This document shows positions 23,255 to 35,641 of a stretch of 64,000 nucleotides of DNA, piece by piece. Numbering within the stretch: the stretch's first letter is position 1; each line of letters starts with the position of its first letter. A program made the translations under genes and the position numbers. Location of the stretch: NCBI GenBank assembly GCA_964016875.1, contig OZ024718.1, forward strand, positions 2,299,001 through 2,363,000. The letters are read 5' to 3'. Origin of the DNA: Fallopia convolvulus (lineage: Eukaryota; Streptophyta; Magnoliopsida; Caryophyllales; Polygonaceae). Below the pieces are notes generated by a model. That model made no database searches, had not been told where the DNA came from, and saw only the letters and a program-made list of their open reading frames with translations.

Positions 23255-24121
23255 TGTTAGTTAAGACAAGTTGGGAACTGTTTCAGTGACAGTTCCCTTA
23301 CGCAGCGGAATAAAGCAACACAGAAAGTAAAATGTAAAACAGAGACAAGGACACAGTTCCTTATAGAGGAACCTCTACAGCCAACTAGCTGGAGAGTAAA
23401 CCTCTACCTCCCTTGGAGGATTTTGAACACACACTATATTACTATTGATAGATCTCAAGATACAAAGTCGAACTTCTCTATTGTTCGCAATCCCACTCAC
23501 AAACAATACTAACGACTAATTCTTAGATCTAAAAACAATTGAATATAGATGGTGAACCTGACTCGTTCCTGTGCAGTTCCCTTTAGCACATGGACCAACT
23601 CTCCAAGTCGATGGTGATCTTCACCCAGTCTCCATCGCCTGGTCACGGAGCTTCCTTCTTTAACTTCTGGATTGTCGTCTTCACTGGTTCAGCTCGGGCT
23701 CTCACTTTCTCACTTTCCTTTTTCAGATCTGGTACTTTGCATTAGAGAGCTTGATTTGACCTAGCGGCGTCGCATACTATTTATAGAGGTTTCCACTTTT
23801 AGCTTTGACGCCTTTACCCTTTTTGTCTTGGGGAGTACGATACTATTCCAAAAGACCAGCGTGCCCTTTTGTATCTTTCTTTTCTCGGATTTTGGCTTGA
23901 CGCCCAAGACAATAGTGAAATGACTTCATTATCCTTTAAGACTCTTGCCACGTACTCAGGTGGCGTCATGGGGAATGTTTCCCTTGATTTTCATGTGAAC
24001 CTGTTATCTTTCCTGAGATCACTTGTAAAGGAAATATAATTAGTTCCATATTTGTTTGTCATTATCAAAACTTCGATTTCTCGAATAGAGAAACCATTGT
24101 TCCAGTATTAGTTCCCTAACA
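23255..24121 (-). mobile_element. solo LTR, probably copia type
   Basis: Read on the minus strand, the 867-bp block starts TGTTAGGGAACTAATA and ends TTAACTAACA, the TG...CA ends of an LTR with a short inverted TGTTAG/CTAACA. A promoter-like CTATAAATAG lies at 23777-23786, about 340 bp from the start, which fits a U3 region. There is no internal domain or second LTR, so it is a solo LTR left by recombination. The flanks share GATC near both edges but no exact 5-bp duplication. Confidence 0.65.
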
Positions 24122-24153
24122 CTGATCCAACATATGTGTTTTCCTCCTTTAGG

Positions 24154-24447
24154 TTAGCCACAAAGCAATGAGCAACATTGCTCCATAAATACACCACCTA
24201 ACATTCCCTTATAATCATAAATAGATAAAAGTATGTTAGATGATGGAATAATGAAACTTTGAATTAATGGTTGATAGGAAATTTTATTGTCACAAATAAG
24301 GAAGGTGGTATCGAGATATATGCCATATGCATTTGTGGCATCCCATATTGTGCATAAAATAACTTCAATCTCATGCTCAACACCATTGCAAAACTCATCA
24401 AGACTATAAAATCTAGGCCCTTGTTCATGTGCTTTGTTTGCGAGCAT
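24154..24447 (-). pseudogene. 97-codon open frame of unknown origin next to the solo LTR
   Basis: The minus strand reads MLANKAHEQGPRFYSLDEF... to a stop 33 bp before the LTR. On the other side of the LTR (23254 down to 23066) another stretch is open and ends NYYKVVLE followed by a stop. The two halves may be one ancestral coding sequence split by the insertion. I do not recognise the family. It could also be chance open sequence. Confidence 0.3.
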
Positions 24448-25634
24448 GCTTTAACCCTCTATTTCTCCCTGTTAATGTAGAATGCAAAATATAATTAGTA
24501 AATATAATATATATGTATGTGTAAGATATTTCTATGGAACCATAGTGCAAACAAACGTTATTATTGGCACAAAGCGATTTAACTCGATCGTTGTTTTAAG
24601 TGTTGGTGCAAGTGATGCGTAAAGTTGCGGGGTCATGATGTATATATACTGGAGTTAGGAAATTCCAAAAGTTGCTGAAGGAATTCCAAAGGATGTTATT
24701 CATTCATTTATTGTTGCGTTTTTTTGAGTTTGGTACTCCAAAGAATAGGTTGTGTAGCAGTACACGAAAACCAAAGGTTATGTAGCAGTGAAGAGAATAT
24801 GAAATGCCATATAGTATTAATTATATTATACAACTATATACTTAGTGGAGGGATTTGAACGATACCATATATATATATACTTTGTACATAATTATTGTTG
24901 ACTAAATTAATGGTTTAAAAAATAGCATTTATTAGATTTGAGGGAGAAATTTTATAGTTGTTAAGATAAGATTAGTAATAATGAGAAATATTATTCTTCT
25001 AAAATTAAATTAATGATTTCCTTATTTATATTGTTTCCTCCTTCTCAATTTACATTATTAATCTAATTAAAGAAATTTGATTATTGTTAGTATGCATCTA
25101 TGGGCAGCACACACTAAAAAAACTCTTAATTATAGGCTAAGTCTTGTTGATTGAATTAATTCACAAGCTTTATATTATGTGCATATATCATAGAGTAGAC
25201 ATCTAGATTCCTCAACACTTTTTATAAGTGGTGGAGTTATACCATATATTATATATCTTGTTTAGTTGTAAGTTGTGATGGTTAGGGCCAGGTTATTGAC
25301 CATTGAATTCCTTTTGAAAGTAATGCATATATATGGTTGGATGCTTATATGATAACATAGTAAAATAGGTCATCATATCTCCTTTTATATGTTAAGGTCC
25401 ATTCTGTTATGATTAAGTTAATTTAAATTGAAAGGAGGTACGTACAATTAAGCTAGTAGCTAATGATGATAGCTTGATAGTTTAATTTACTAGTAGCTTA
25501 TATGGTCGAGTCTATATATGACCCAATTACATTCTGCCGATCCTCATATACTTCTTTCAAAAGTTTAGGGTGCATTTCATACACATTAGGGCCCTGACTT
25601 TGTATTAAAAAGTTAAGTATTATCTTCTGTCTTG
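24448..25634. other. AT-rich spacer
   Basis: No gene, RNA or element with readable ends. Confidence 0.5.
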
Positions 25635-26130
25635 AAATATACAACAAAAACAACATTGACCTAGTACAGTTTTCCTACCGAGAAATTTGGAGGGTCAAGA
25701 TAGGCCATCCCTTGCTTAACATAGAGGGGGTGCGTCCGAAAGGACAACAAGACCAACAAAACAGGACACAACCACAGAGCAACGGAAAACCAACATAAAA
25801 AAAAAACGCCAAAGACACAAAGTCCCCGCGAAACCGTTTGTCCAGTTGACTAGTTGTCCACCACTCGAATCTCTCCCCCTAACTATCCATGCATGCTGCT
25901 AGATCTGTAAAAATTCTCAACTAGCTAATATCCTGTCTTATACAGTCCTTCCAAAATTTCTTTGGTCATCCCCTCCCTCTACGTATGTCTTCAAAGACCA
26001 AGCTCTCACACCTACGAACCGGTTCCCCAGGACCCCGCCTCTAAACGTATCCAAACCAGTGTAGTCTTCTCGCAGCTTGTCCCCGATACTAGCCATCACA
26101 CCCTACTTCTAATCACTTCATTTCTGATAT
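25635..26130 (-). mobile_element. RTE-type LINE 3' remnant
   Basis: On the minus strand, interrupted frames near 25930-26090 give RLHWFGYV...PVRRCE...RRGRG-PKKFW. This is the conserved C-terminal end of RTE-clade ORFs (RLRWFGHV...RGRPKKTW type). An AAC-rich tail (TTG repeat on the minus strand) is at 25640-25655. Multiple stops mark it as dead. Confidence 0.75.
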
Positions 26131-27104
26131 GTAAAATTTAATTATTTTTATGCATTTTAAGATAAAAAAAATATTTTTATCATGAAAATATTTCTAATAA
26201 GAAGTATAGGAAAACCTAGATGAGAAAGTCAATATTGTCGGTCAAAGTAGTCTAACTATAGACAATGTTTATATTCCAAAAGAATACATTAAGTACCCAC
26301 ATTTAGAAAGATTAAATCAAATATAGTTTATTTAGTGATATTTAAAATTTATTATAGGTTTTATAAATTCCTTTTTAGACTTCAATTTCTTAAAACGAAG
26401 ATTTTAACCTATGTTATTAGAGAAGAGGCCAGGTTAGTATACATCTATGCTTTTTAATTACATCCATACATTAGACAAAATTGGATTTTAAATAAATGAA
26501 TCTAGGTCAAGCCTCACTACCTTAGTTGATACGTAACCTTAGTTGGTACGTAATGACATCTGTTATTATTAGATTGTGAGTTTGAATTCTCCCTTCTCGG
26601 ACTAATTAAGTGTTTCCTACGTATCATACCAAAATGAATAAATAAGTAAAGCTAGAAATGTGATTGGTCTAGCTACCACACTCCAATCCTATAAAGCTAT
26701 ATATAAATTATACATGGAGCTTTTCTACACAAAGATTTGAAGATTAAGAAATATGCATGGGCAGCCTCTTTGTATAAAGAACAAAGATAGTGGTCTAGTC
26801 ATTACATAGCCAAAAAGACATATGGTGAAAATGAACCATAATAATGAAGGTTGTAGCTTTAGGTGGAAAGGAGACCCATTTATCCAACAAAACATTAAAC
26901 ATCATACTAAGAGAATATATAATACTACAAGGAAAAGTAGACATTACTTTTCTTTAAACAAATTTATTATTAAAGTTGGTGAATAAATAATACAAATCAT
27001 TTCTTTATTTATATGAATGGAAGCTATTTTCACACGTCCTCATAGTACGCCTATAAGAGAGAGATTATAAATTTTGATGTGAGACTTTTGAGAGTTTGTT
27101 GGAG
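26131..27104. other. AT-rich spacer
   Basis: No gene or named repeat seen. Confidence 0.5.
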
Positions 27105-27590
27105 TGTGTAGGTGTTATGTAAATTTGGCAGGCCAATATGAAGTGGGGGTACACACGTCGGTTTATGCGTATAAGCGTGTTCAGCCCAACACATAAGTTA
27201 GTGGGGTTCCATCATAAAACCAATTGACAATAGAAAGAGTAATCTATGGATTTATATGGTGGACAAGTTTTATCATAAATCCCGATGTGGGATACCTTTT
27301 TATCTCAACATGCCCCTTCAAGTGCAACTGTCTGGCCCCACAATAATGTCAGTCGCAACTTGACGTTCATGCCTTAAGGCTGGCTAGCCCATTAGACCAG
27401 AAATCCAGATCCAGACCGAACATGCTCTGATACCATGTTAAATTCCAGCAGGGCAATATGACGTGGGGTACACACGTCGATTCATGCGCATAAGCGCGTT
27501 TGTTCCAGCACATAAGCCTGTGGGGTTCCATCCTAAAACCAATTGGCAATAGGAAGAGTAACCCATGAATTTACATGTGCATATTGGATG
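27105..27590 (-). mobile_element. TRIM-like element with two LTRs and perfect primer site
   Basis: Minus-strand TRIM: the 5' LTR lies at about 27436-27570 (truncated at its start), and TGGTATCAGAGC (27424-27435) sits directly after it. A leader of about 120 bp with CTAGCCAGCCTTAAGGCATG and a purine-rich GAAGGGGCATG tract follow, then the 3' LTR at about 27115-27310. The LTRs share a segment with TATTGYCAATTGGTTTTA and GGAACCCCAC, and a GACGTGTGTACCCC segment. The downstream LTR has a TATA-like CCATATAAATCC. Confidence 0.8.
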
Positions 27591-29389
27591 ACACACAAGG
27601 TACAAGCTAAAATCAGCTAGTTGTGTTAGTCGAATGGTAAGAGTAACTTTTAAGATTTTAGTAACACAAGTACAATATAGATTCAACAATTCATGGGATC
27701 ATATATATCCCATCATCTAAGTCAAATACCAACTCCAAATTAACTGGCCTATTGCTATACTAATTAATTAAGATCCCAAAGTAATCAATATAACACATTG
27801 GATGAAAACTATCTTAATTTAATACATAAGCAACTTTACAAAATTACTATGATTATATTTATATATTTAGAATGAAATTTTATTAAAGGCGCTATCCCTG
27901 TTATTTATGTTTAGAGACTATATAAAAGACGAATTCATATATAAAGACTCGTTTAGTACCTCGCCATACCATTGAGATGAGGAATGACCGAATGGGTAAA
28001 AGATTTAATACAAAATAATATATTAAATTGGACATTTAAACAAACCCTAAGTCCATTTTCAATATCAAATCGATTCCCAGATTTCTAGAATGGTACCAAA
28101 CAAACCCTAAATCTATATTACTAAATGAAAAAGCCTTCTTTTGTTTCAAAGTGTACTTGAAAAGCACTAGAATCATTCTCAAACTTCATACTGCAGATTT
28201 TCCAGGATTAAAATAGAATTTGTAGACTTAACATGAATTAGCCAATTGGAGGGTGATAAGTGGATACTTTGCACTAATTGCTGCCAATCAATTAAAGATT
28301 TTCTTTGGTGAAAGGTCCAATTAAAGATGTTCCTAGCAATAATGAGTTGCTAAAAAGCTGTCACATAAGAAAAATTATCTTCATAAGCACTCATTTCTTA
28401 ATCATCTCATAGTGATACATGTGATAACTAAATACATATACTATATACTACTAGTATCTTTTTAATTAATGAATCAAATTAACAATTAAAACTACTAGTC
28501 TTAAGAATTCAATCTTTGCTCCTTGACTAGTATTAGTCTAAAATATATGGACCCTCGTACTTGATTTAAATAGTATTCAATGTCCTGCAATTTTGTGGCG
28601 TACTTCATTGATGGTTCCTTTCGACGGGTTTTTCCTATCCCGCTTACAATTGATTCAGGTTTGAATATGTATCCTCATCCGACAGGATGTCCCACTATTT
28701 TGTCAGTGGCCACCCTAATCTATTTCCTTATAAAAAACGATTTTTCTAACCTATGCCCAAGGGCATAGGTTAAGCTCCAAAAAATGACAATTATATATAA
28801 GTTTTTACTTATTTTAGATTAATTAATTTTTTTAAAAGGGTTCACTAATTTTCTAATAGGATTTTAGTTTTTTTCATTAATATGATTAACCTATGCCTTA
28901 GTACATAGGTTAGAAAAATCGAAAAAAAAAATAGAAGTCAGTAAGTTACCAATTGTAATTTAGAAGGATAAAAGAACATGGCCGGAGATCTTGTCACAAA
29001 ATCATATCCGATTAGATGGTGATACGAGAGGTGGGGCTCGTAGAAGTTTTCTTTTCTTTCTCTTGTGTAAGAAGATGAATCCGAATAAGACTAGGACAAA
29101 ATTGTATGTATCAAACACAATTACATAGTTCAAGAATTGACCCAAAATTTTAAGAGTTAAAGTAGAGGTTTTCAACTCATAATATAATTGGCTAGAGCTT
29201 AAAATACCTAATCACAATACAAATCGAGCTAAAATGTAATTTTACAAGCAAACTTGTAACTTCTTGATTCACCACTTGACACAAGGTAAATGAACAAGAC
29301 CCATTCCATTTTTAAATAAGGTAAACAAGGTTAAATCTGTTTAGTACCGATATCAGATATGAGTATGTATATAAGTCATATCATAGATT
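27591..29389. other. AT-rich spacer with a short LINE fragment
   Basis: No gene. About 28575-28740 resembles the retroposon 3' ends at 22635 and 31740 (ending CTATTTCCTTATAAAAAA). The rest is unassigned. Confidence 0.45.
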
Positions 29390-29895
29390 TTCGATGGACT
29401 GTGATGAATGGAATCGTGTTGAGTTTAACCATTTTATAAGGTCGGGATTTGCCGTATGACTCAAAAGCTTAACCAATAGGTTATATATTACTATTTTTCT
29501 CACTATTGGTCGATGTGGGACGATCTAATTTTCTCCCAACATGCCACCTTAAGTTGAATGTCCAGCCTAGCTTAGTTGACACCTGAAAATGGATCTAGCA
29601 TCTCAATTTTTTTTATAGTTAACACACCGATCACCGGGAAGCATCTTATAGTACCTATAGTCCCAAAGCCAAGAGAAACGAACCTGGACCATACATGCTT
29701 TGATACCATCTTACAACTCTAATAAGCCGTAATTAATGGAGTGTCGTGTGGGGTTTGACCTTTTTTTAGATATAAAGTCAAAATCTACCTTCTAACCCAA
29801 AAACTTAAACTAATGGTAAAGTTTTACCTTTCCTTATATATTACTATTTATTCACTATTGATCGACATGGAACAAACCCACTTTTCTCCCAACGT
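29390..29895 (-). mobile_element. divergent TRIM-like element
   Basis: Two related blocks (about 29400-29550 and 29735-29890) share TATATTACTATTT, CACTATTGRTCGA and TTCTCCCAAC. Between them, GCTTTGATACCA (29697-29708) is the minus-strand primer site TGGTATCAAAGC, one base off the Met-tRNA complement. The arrangement matches the other TRIMs, but the LTR sequence is a different subfamily. Confidence 0.7.
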
Positions 29896-30589
29896 CATAT
29901 ATACTCATATTCGTATTTGATATATTTTGATATCAATATCAAATTAAACCTCTAAGAGTAAGATAAACTGCCCTTAGAGTGATATTAATCGATAAATGTT
30001 ATTTGATATGAGTTATTGATATCGGTGTGATATCAGAGTGATATGAAAGCGACATTAATATCAAAATAAATAGGCAATTTCAAAGACATCAATAGTATTC
30101 TAACCTCAAATGACCTGGTTTACAAATCCATCAAACTTTAACTTGATTAAGGGATGTACACACAACACAATCATGAAAAAGATAGAATGAAAAAAATCAA
30201 GGAGACAACAAAAGGGCCCATCATATTGATGCTGGCAGTGCAATCTTACAATAATAGAGACTAGAGAGAGACCCCTCTCTATATCTTTCACTCACTTTGA
30301 TTTGGACTATTCATCGTGGCCTCTTTTTTAGCCCCTTCCCCAAATATAACCTTTAGGAAATCAACTCCAAATCTAAATGTATGTATATGTATATATCAAT
30401 AATGGGGAGTCATGTTTGGTAGGGAGAAAGATTTTAACTTAGGTCACTTTTTAGGTCATGCATTGTCGACGACACAATTATTGCACACTATGTGAAGGTT
30501 CGATCCTAGTAATATACTTCTTCCATGGAACATCTCACTCTCAATTTAGCTGGATCGAGAGATTGATATATCAATCTACGAAAATCGTA
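29896..30589. other. spacer
   Basis: No gene. The open frame at 30106-30291 on the minus strand has no recognisable features. Confidence 0.5.
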
Positions 30590-31456
30590 CTCTCTCCGTT
30601 CAGATAAACTTATCGTTGACCAAATACCTCTTGGTCTAGTGGTAATTGGCACTAGGTCGTTTAAGCATTTGTCCAGAGGTCTCGAGTTCAAGACTCTCTG
30701 GTGGTGTGTATGCAGCAGAGAGGCTTGGAAGGAGCAACACCCCTAACAGGGTCCAACCCAACTCCGGTCCAGACATAGGCACAAAGTGCCGAACCGAGCG
30801 AGACCCAGCCTATCAAAAAAGATAAACTTATCGTTGTAGAGTTTGTTTCAAAAAAAATTTAAAATTATTTGATTTAACCTAAGTACCACAGATCTTGTTA
30901 AAAAATTCATACTTTTATTTTAGATTTATATAAATATTTTTAATTAGGCGGCGTCAGGATTCCTTTGGTTTTTGTGCGTGCCGAGGTTGGTCCCGAGTGT
31001 CTTCCAGTGGTCTTCTAGGCTTCCCTCTTCGGGAGCCCGCGTCCCGGCCTTAGAAGAAGTCGTGTCCGTTTCGGGCATTTGCAACGTTCTCCCACGCCTT
31101 TTTTAATGGGAAAACAACTTTTCTCGCAAAAAAAAGAAGAAAAAGTCTTACTCTTACAAGGTAGCCTCCCTAGTCCCTACCCTTCCACGAGCATATATTT
31201 TATGTAGTAGACGATAGAATAGAATGTGAAAAAAAAGAGGAGTGAGTTTACGAGCTCTCGTTGCTTAAAATCATATGTAATGTATATCACTGTGAATAAC
31301 ACACTATCTATGCACTGACCCCCGGTTACGAGAACAGTAAGAGTTCCTTCTGTCTCGAAATATTATTGAACAATGAGTTAAAATGTGTCAAATAACAAAT
31401 TTTGTTGAGCAAGATAATCAAATAAGAATGACAAATTTATCTGAACGGGGAGGGAG
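30590..31456. mobile_element. Stowaway-type MITE carrying nested insertions
   Basis: The left end (CTCTCTCCGTTCAGATAAAC) and right end (reverse complement CTCCCTCCCCGTTCAGATAA) are inverted copies flanked by TA on both sides (30588-30589, 31457-31458), the Tc1/mariner Stowaway signature. Stowaways are usually only a few hundred bp; this one is 867 bp because it contains a SINE (30619-30819) and probably a second retroposon (about 30950-31137, ending in an A-rich tail). Confidence 0.75.
30619..30819 (+). mobile_element. tRNA-derived SINE with 17-bp TSD
   Basis: A 201-bp body flanked by the perfect 17-bp direct repeat AGATAAACTTATCGTTG (30602-30618 and 30820-30836). The A box is TGGTCTAGTGGT and the B box is GAGTTCAAGACTC. 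The 3' end is CAGCCTATC plus a short A run. It sits inside the Stowaway's terminal region. Confidence 0.92.
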
Positions 31457-31739
31457 TAGTGAATATCTCTAGTTGATAATGTAACACTAACAAATTTAGA
31501 ATTAAGTTATGAAATCCTTCTTTGTTGTGTTTCCTTGTGTGTGTCTACCTTTTAAAGGGTACATCCTCGCGACCATAAACCGAAATTTTCCGAAAGGATC
31601 ATCAAAATTTTGGGTAATACCCAACACCGAAATATTTTTTTGCTCTAACGGAAGTGGTGTCTTGGCAATCTTGTTCTAGGTTTTCGTTTGTCTCAAATTA
31701 CGATCGAAGTTCATGATTTGATTAGTGGTGGTTTGAGAT

Positions 31740-32070
31740 TATGTTTCGGTGTTGTCCGATGGTGTGTTTCTTGTATATTTTCAAGCGATTCATCACACCT
31801 CCTCAAGTCGGCTTCCTGTTGTCTTGCCCTTTGACGGACCTATATATACGCTTGTGTTAGTCCTCTACCGACATGCGGAAGTGTCTTTCTCCTGCTTGGA
31901 CTCAAGTCTTTTGGCTTTCTTGCTCGGTGTTTGTTGCTTGTTTACCTTGTTCTTTGTTTGTTTTGTTGATTTCGTTTTGATTGTCGTGTATTGTCGTTCT
32001 ATCCGACTACTGAGTTTTGTCTCGGTCTCTCGATCTATTTCGAATTCCTTTCCTTATCAAAAAAAGTAGG
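31740..32070 (+). mobile_element. non-LTR retroposon 3' end, family A copy 3
   Basis: The longest of three related copies (see 21750 and 22635). It contains an open but non-conserved frame, ends TATTTCGAATTCCTTTCC and has an A-rich tail near 32060. Likely a 5'-truncated LINE. Confidence 0.6.
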
Positions 32071-32888
32071 ACACGCTAAAAATAAATTGTCTCACACTAT
32101 ATAGTAAAATGGGATTTTATTTATTTATTTCCAAAATCATGATAAGAAAAGTTGCTCCATATATAAAATTTAGTTGTCGTTATAAAATGGGTGAGCCTAA
32201 AAAATATAAGAAAAAATAAATTTAAGTTATTGATTTGTATTTTAAAGGTGTAAATCTCACCAAGCTTTTATTTTCGGCTAGCCTGGCACTAGAGTTTGAA
32301 AATCTCACCAACTCCTAAGTTCATTCTTAAATATATATTGTAATTTTTAAAGTACACATTGGTAGACTAGCTCATAAGCTAGCATCCAATAAAATTTGTA
32401 AATTAAGGGGCATTTAGTTTAAATTTTGGGTTGGAAATGGAATAGGTATGGGGTTTGAATACGTGTAGGGTTAGTACTTAGTAACACATACTTTTTATTA
32501 GATGTTTGGTAAAAATTTGGATATAAAATTGGAGTTTCTTTAATATATAAAAATTTGGAAAATTTTGGAGATGAAGTGTTTAAAAAGATGAAAATGACAA
32601 TTAATAATAGTGAAGCCCTATGTCGAGGTGGAAATTGAGGCCTTCAAATCTTATAACCTTTTACATATCCACCGACCACCACCTTTTAACCTAATGAATA
32701 AAGAGTATATGTTAAACAAAATAAATTTCAATAATAATATAATTTTCGTATCAGAGTATCACACTCATAATTAATTACCTAAACAACCTAAAACGACACA
32801 CAAAATTGATCAAAATTTAAATACTAAAACGATACTTATTTTTAATCGGAATAAGTATACATTGACCTATAAGAGTAAGAACTCAATA
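32071..32888. other. AT-rich spacer
   Basis: No gene or element with readable ends. Confidence 0.5.
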
Positions 32889-32908
32889 CTTCAAAATATG
32901 GTCTTGTT

Positions 32909-33036
32909 TTTTTTTTTTTATACAGGAAAGAATTAGGAGGGCCAGTTCATCGAGACACTGGTCGTCTTAGTGCATCCGCAAGGATGAGATCTTGAAGATC
33001 TTTAGCAGCTGCGTCAATCAGGTCGTCTCCATTATG
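32909..33036 (-). mobile_element. 5'-truncated LINE insertion with ~20-bp TSD
   Basis: A 128-bp insert between two 20-bp direct repeats (32889-32908 and 33037-33056; one mismatch, core ATGGTCTTGTT). It starts with a T run on the plus strand, so the poly(A) tail is on the minus strand. The minus strand reads NGDDLIDAAAKDLQDLILAD before a stop, possibly the last codons of a LINE ORF. Confidence 0.8.
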
Positions 33037-33056
33037 CTTCAAAACATGGTCTTGTT

Positions 33057-35641
33057 GAAGGTTGTGTAATAATATTAGAAGAAAAAAAATTGTCCTTACT
33101 CCATAGCAATTAATGTTGTGAGTATTAATTAATTCTGAAATAAAATCAGATTTCCATGCAAAAAAACTAATGATTAATACAATAATTAAATAAATAGAGA
33201 GGGTTTAGGCCAACAAATTGTTGTACCCAAGTGCAGAGTTCTGCCATATCTGATTTTTTTATAAATTTTGTATGCATGCACACAGAGAGAGCAGAGCAGC
33301 CAGAGCTCCTTATTTTGTTTACTTACTAATTTTACATGTAAAATGTCAGAAGAGGATCAAAGCAATCAGATCTCCATAATTTTACTCTACCTCCCTGATT
33401 GGGGCTGATTCTCGAGTAGAGGTACAATTGAGAAAGAAAACAAAAAAGCCTCTTAATTAGAAGAAGTACAACATATCAAATGAAATCACCAATTCTCAAT
33501 TCTATTTTCTCAATATATTTTACACCAATATCAATGGTTGGTTGATTTATTTTCAAATTAAATAAAAATATAATCATATTTTATTAATATAATTATTACA
33601 AAAAGAACTAAGTGTTGAAAAAAATTGGTGTAATACAAGATTTGAACCGCTCAAATATACTAGGACGCTTTGTAGGTTAGTGTTAAATTCGAAAGTTTCG
33701 GGGTTTACAACGTGAGCATCATCATCGCTTCAATATGGTTCTGCTCATGTAGGATCTAGGGAGTCAAGATGTGGTGTACAACGTTACCATGAATATGTAT
33801 GTTAGGAGAATATGCTCCCAATCCAAAAGGTGATTATGCTCACCCTGGGCGCCCCAACTGCACCCTGCATGGGTCATCGTGGAGGAGGTAAATCGCGGGA
33901 TATGCGACGCAACGACCAAAATCAAACCCGAGACCTTACAGTCCCGTTGGGGAGCATCTAAGCCCTTTTCAATCCACCCTTTTCCACTGCGCCATGTGCT
34001 CCGGGGGTCGAGAATGCTCCAAATCGATTCAAGGAAAACTGACATTCAATTATGCGACAATAATAACCGAATTTAGTTGAAATGCACTAAAATTGATATA
34101 CGAGTTATATCCATCTCAAAAACAGTGTATAAAACAGCCAATGAGCAGGATGATACGCCCAACATCTTGACCCTCAAATCCTGCGTGAGCAGAACTATAC
34201 CGGGGCGATGGTGTTATACATCCAAAAAAACGTCTAATGATCATCATTCTTGAGATCGTCGAATATTCAGATGAACGAAATCTTCAATAAACTCGACGCG
34301 AATTAACCCAGAACTCAACTTATGGTAAAGTCGAGTTTAGAGACAATCGGATAACTAGACAACAACGCGGAATTAAATGACTCGAAGCCAAAATAATACG
34401 ACTCGAATCGAAATCCGACCCACCAAATGCCTCCTTCAAGGACAGGCAACAATTGAAAGGGTTTGTACATAACATAAGAAAATGGGACCCTAGAGATTTC
34501 TTAGCCCTATTCATGTGAATAGGAGATACAAATACAGAGAAGCACCAGCTCAATTTAATTGTCCCCTAAAAGCAGCAAAAGAGCCACTCACACACCTCCC
34601 CTACAATATTCCTTGCACTAAAAGTTGAAGGCCTCGTTTGGCCTTTTACAATTCAAACAAGCCTAGTGCCAAAAAGGTTAAGAGGGTAAATTACTAGAAT
34701 CCAATCACTCATCAGTGAGGGCCTTCCCCAAGTTGAAAAGCATCGGGTTTACCGGATCCTGTCCATGTGATTAGACCAAGACACCCTTTGAACCAAACAC
34801 GCCCTTAAGAGGAAGAGGTCAATATAGTAGTAGGATCCAATGTGCAAGAAAGAATGCTTCACTTTCAATGCACCTTCAATCATGCTACTAAATGAATTCC
34901 CCCATAAGTCCTATAGGGTTATATTTACACATACACGTACGAATCGCGAAAATGAAAACGACGCAGAAAAGGAGAAGCATTAATTCTTAGAGATCTGAGA
35001 AACGAATGCGACAAGAAAAAAACACAGTATCAAACTAGCGATAGGGTACATTAGCGTCTCTCAAGCTAGATAAAGCGTTCGCGACATAGTGCAATGCATT
35101 CTGTAGTTTACAAAAATAGGATCGTATAGGATTCTTATTTCTCAACTGATGCCCTTAGAGTATAGGTTAGAAGTCAGAAAGACGAATATATTTATCTTTT
35201 AACTTGGGTTTGGCTTAGGAAATGTTTACAAGTTCATCTTATGTGTTCACTCAACATTTCTAGGATGGAAAACAACACTTTTGGAGCATCTAGTGACATA
35301 GAATGCCCCAAAAATGGCCACATAGAATAATTATCAAGAGAATCTTGTTTTAAAAATTGCAATTAAATACATCTGAAATTGTGCCAAACTTTCTTTTCCT
35401 TGTCCAATACCACACACTAATAGTAGTCTTAAAGATACTATCTTTTTTTTCTCTCACTACCAAGATTTGCTTTCATTTTCTTTAGCCCACACCCACCACA
35501 TCACCCTTGAAAATAAATTATCAAAAAAAAAACATATAGAGATATAGCTAGGGGTGTCAAATCTTATGCATAACCCCAAAAAACCAAAAACAAAATAATA
35601 GTAAAAAAACAAAACAAACCCAATTGCCCAACTTGCTAATT
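33057..35641. other. spacer with composite SINE block, 3' flank of PAO5
   Basis: No gene. A SINE on the minus strand occupies about 33800-34010 (A box GGCGCAGTGG, B box GGTCTCGGGTTTGAT). It is embedded in another dispersed repeat (about 33690-34190) shared with 38185-38370 and 58560-58790. The last few hundred bases are the 3' UTR side of PAO5. Confidence 0.5.

Noticed and set aside
30633..30690. Possible tRNA gene (A and B boxes present)
   Set aside because: No cloverleaf can be drawn past the B box, and the unit has target-site duplications and an A tail, so it is a SINE. The same applies to the copies at 5470, 43197, 33800 and 55330.
33340..33420. ATG with a short frame (MSEEDQSNQ...) as a possible small peptide gene
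   Set aside because: No known small-peptide motif, and no splice or conservation evidence.
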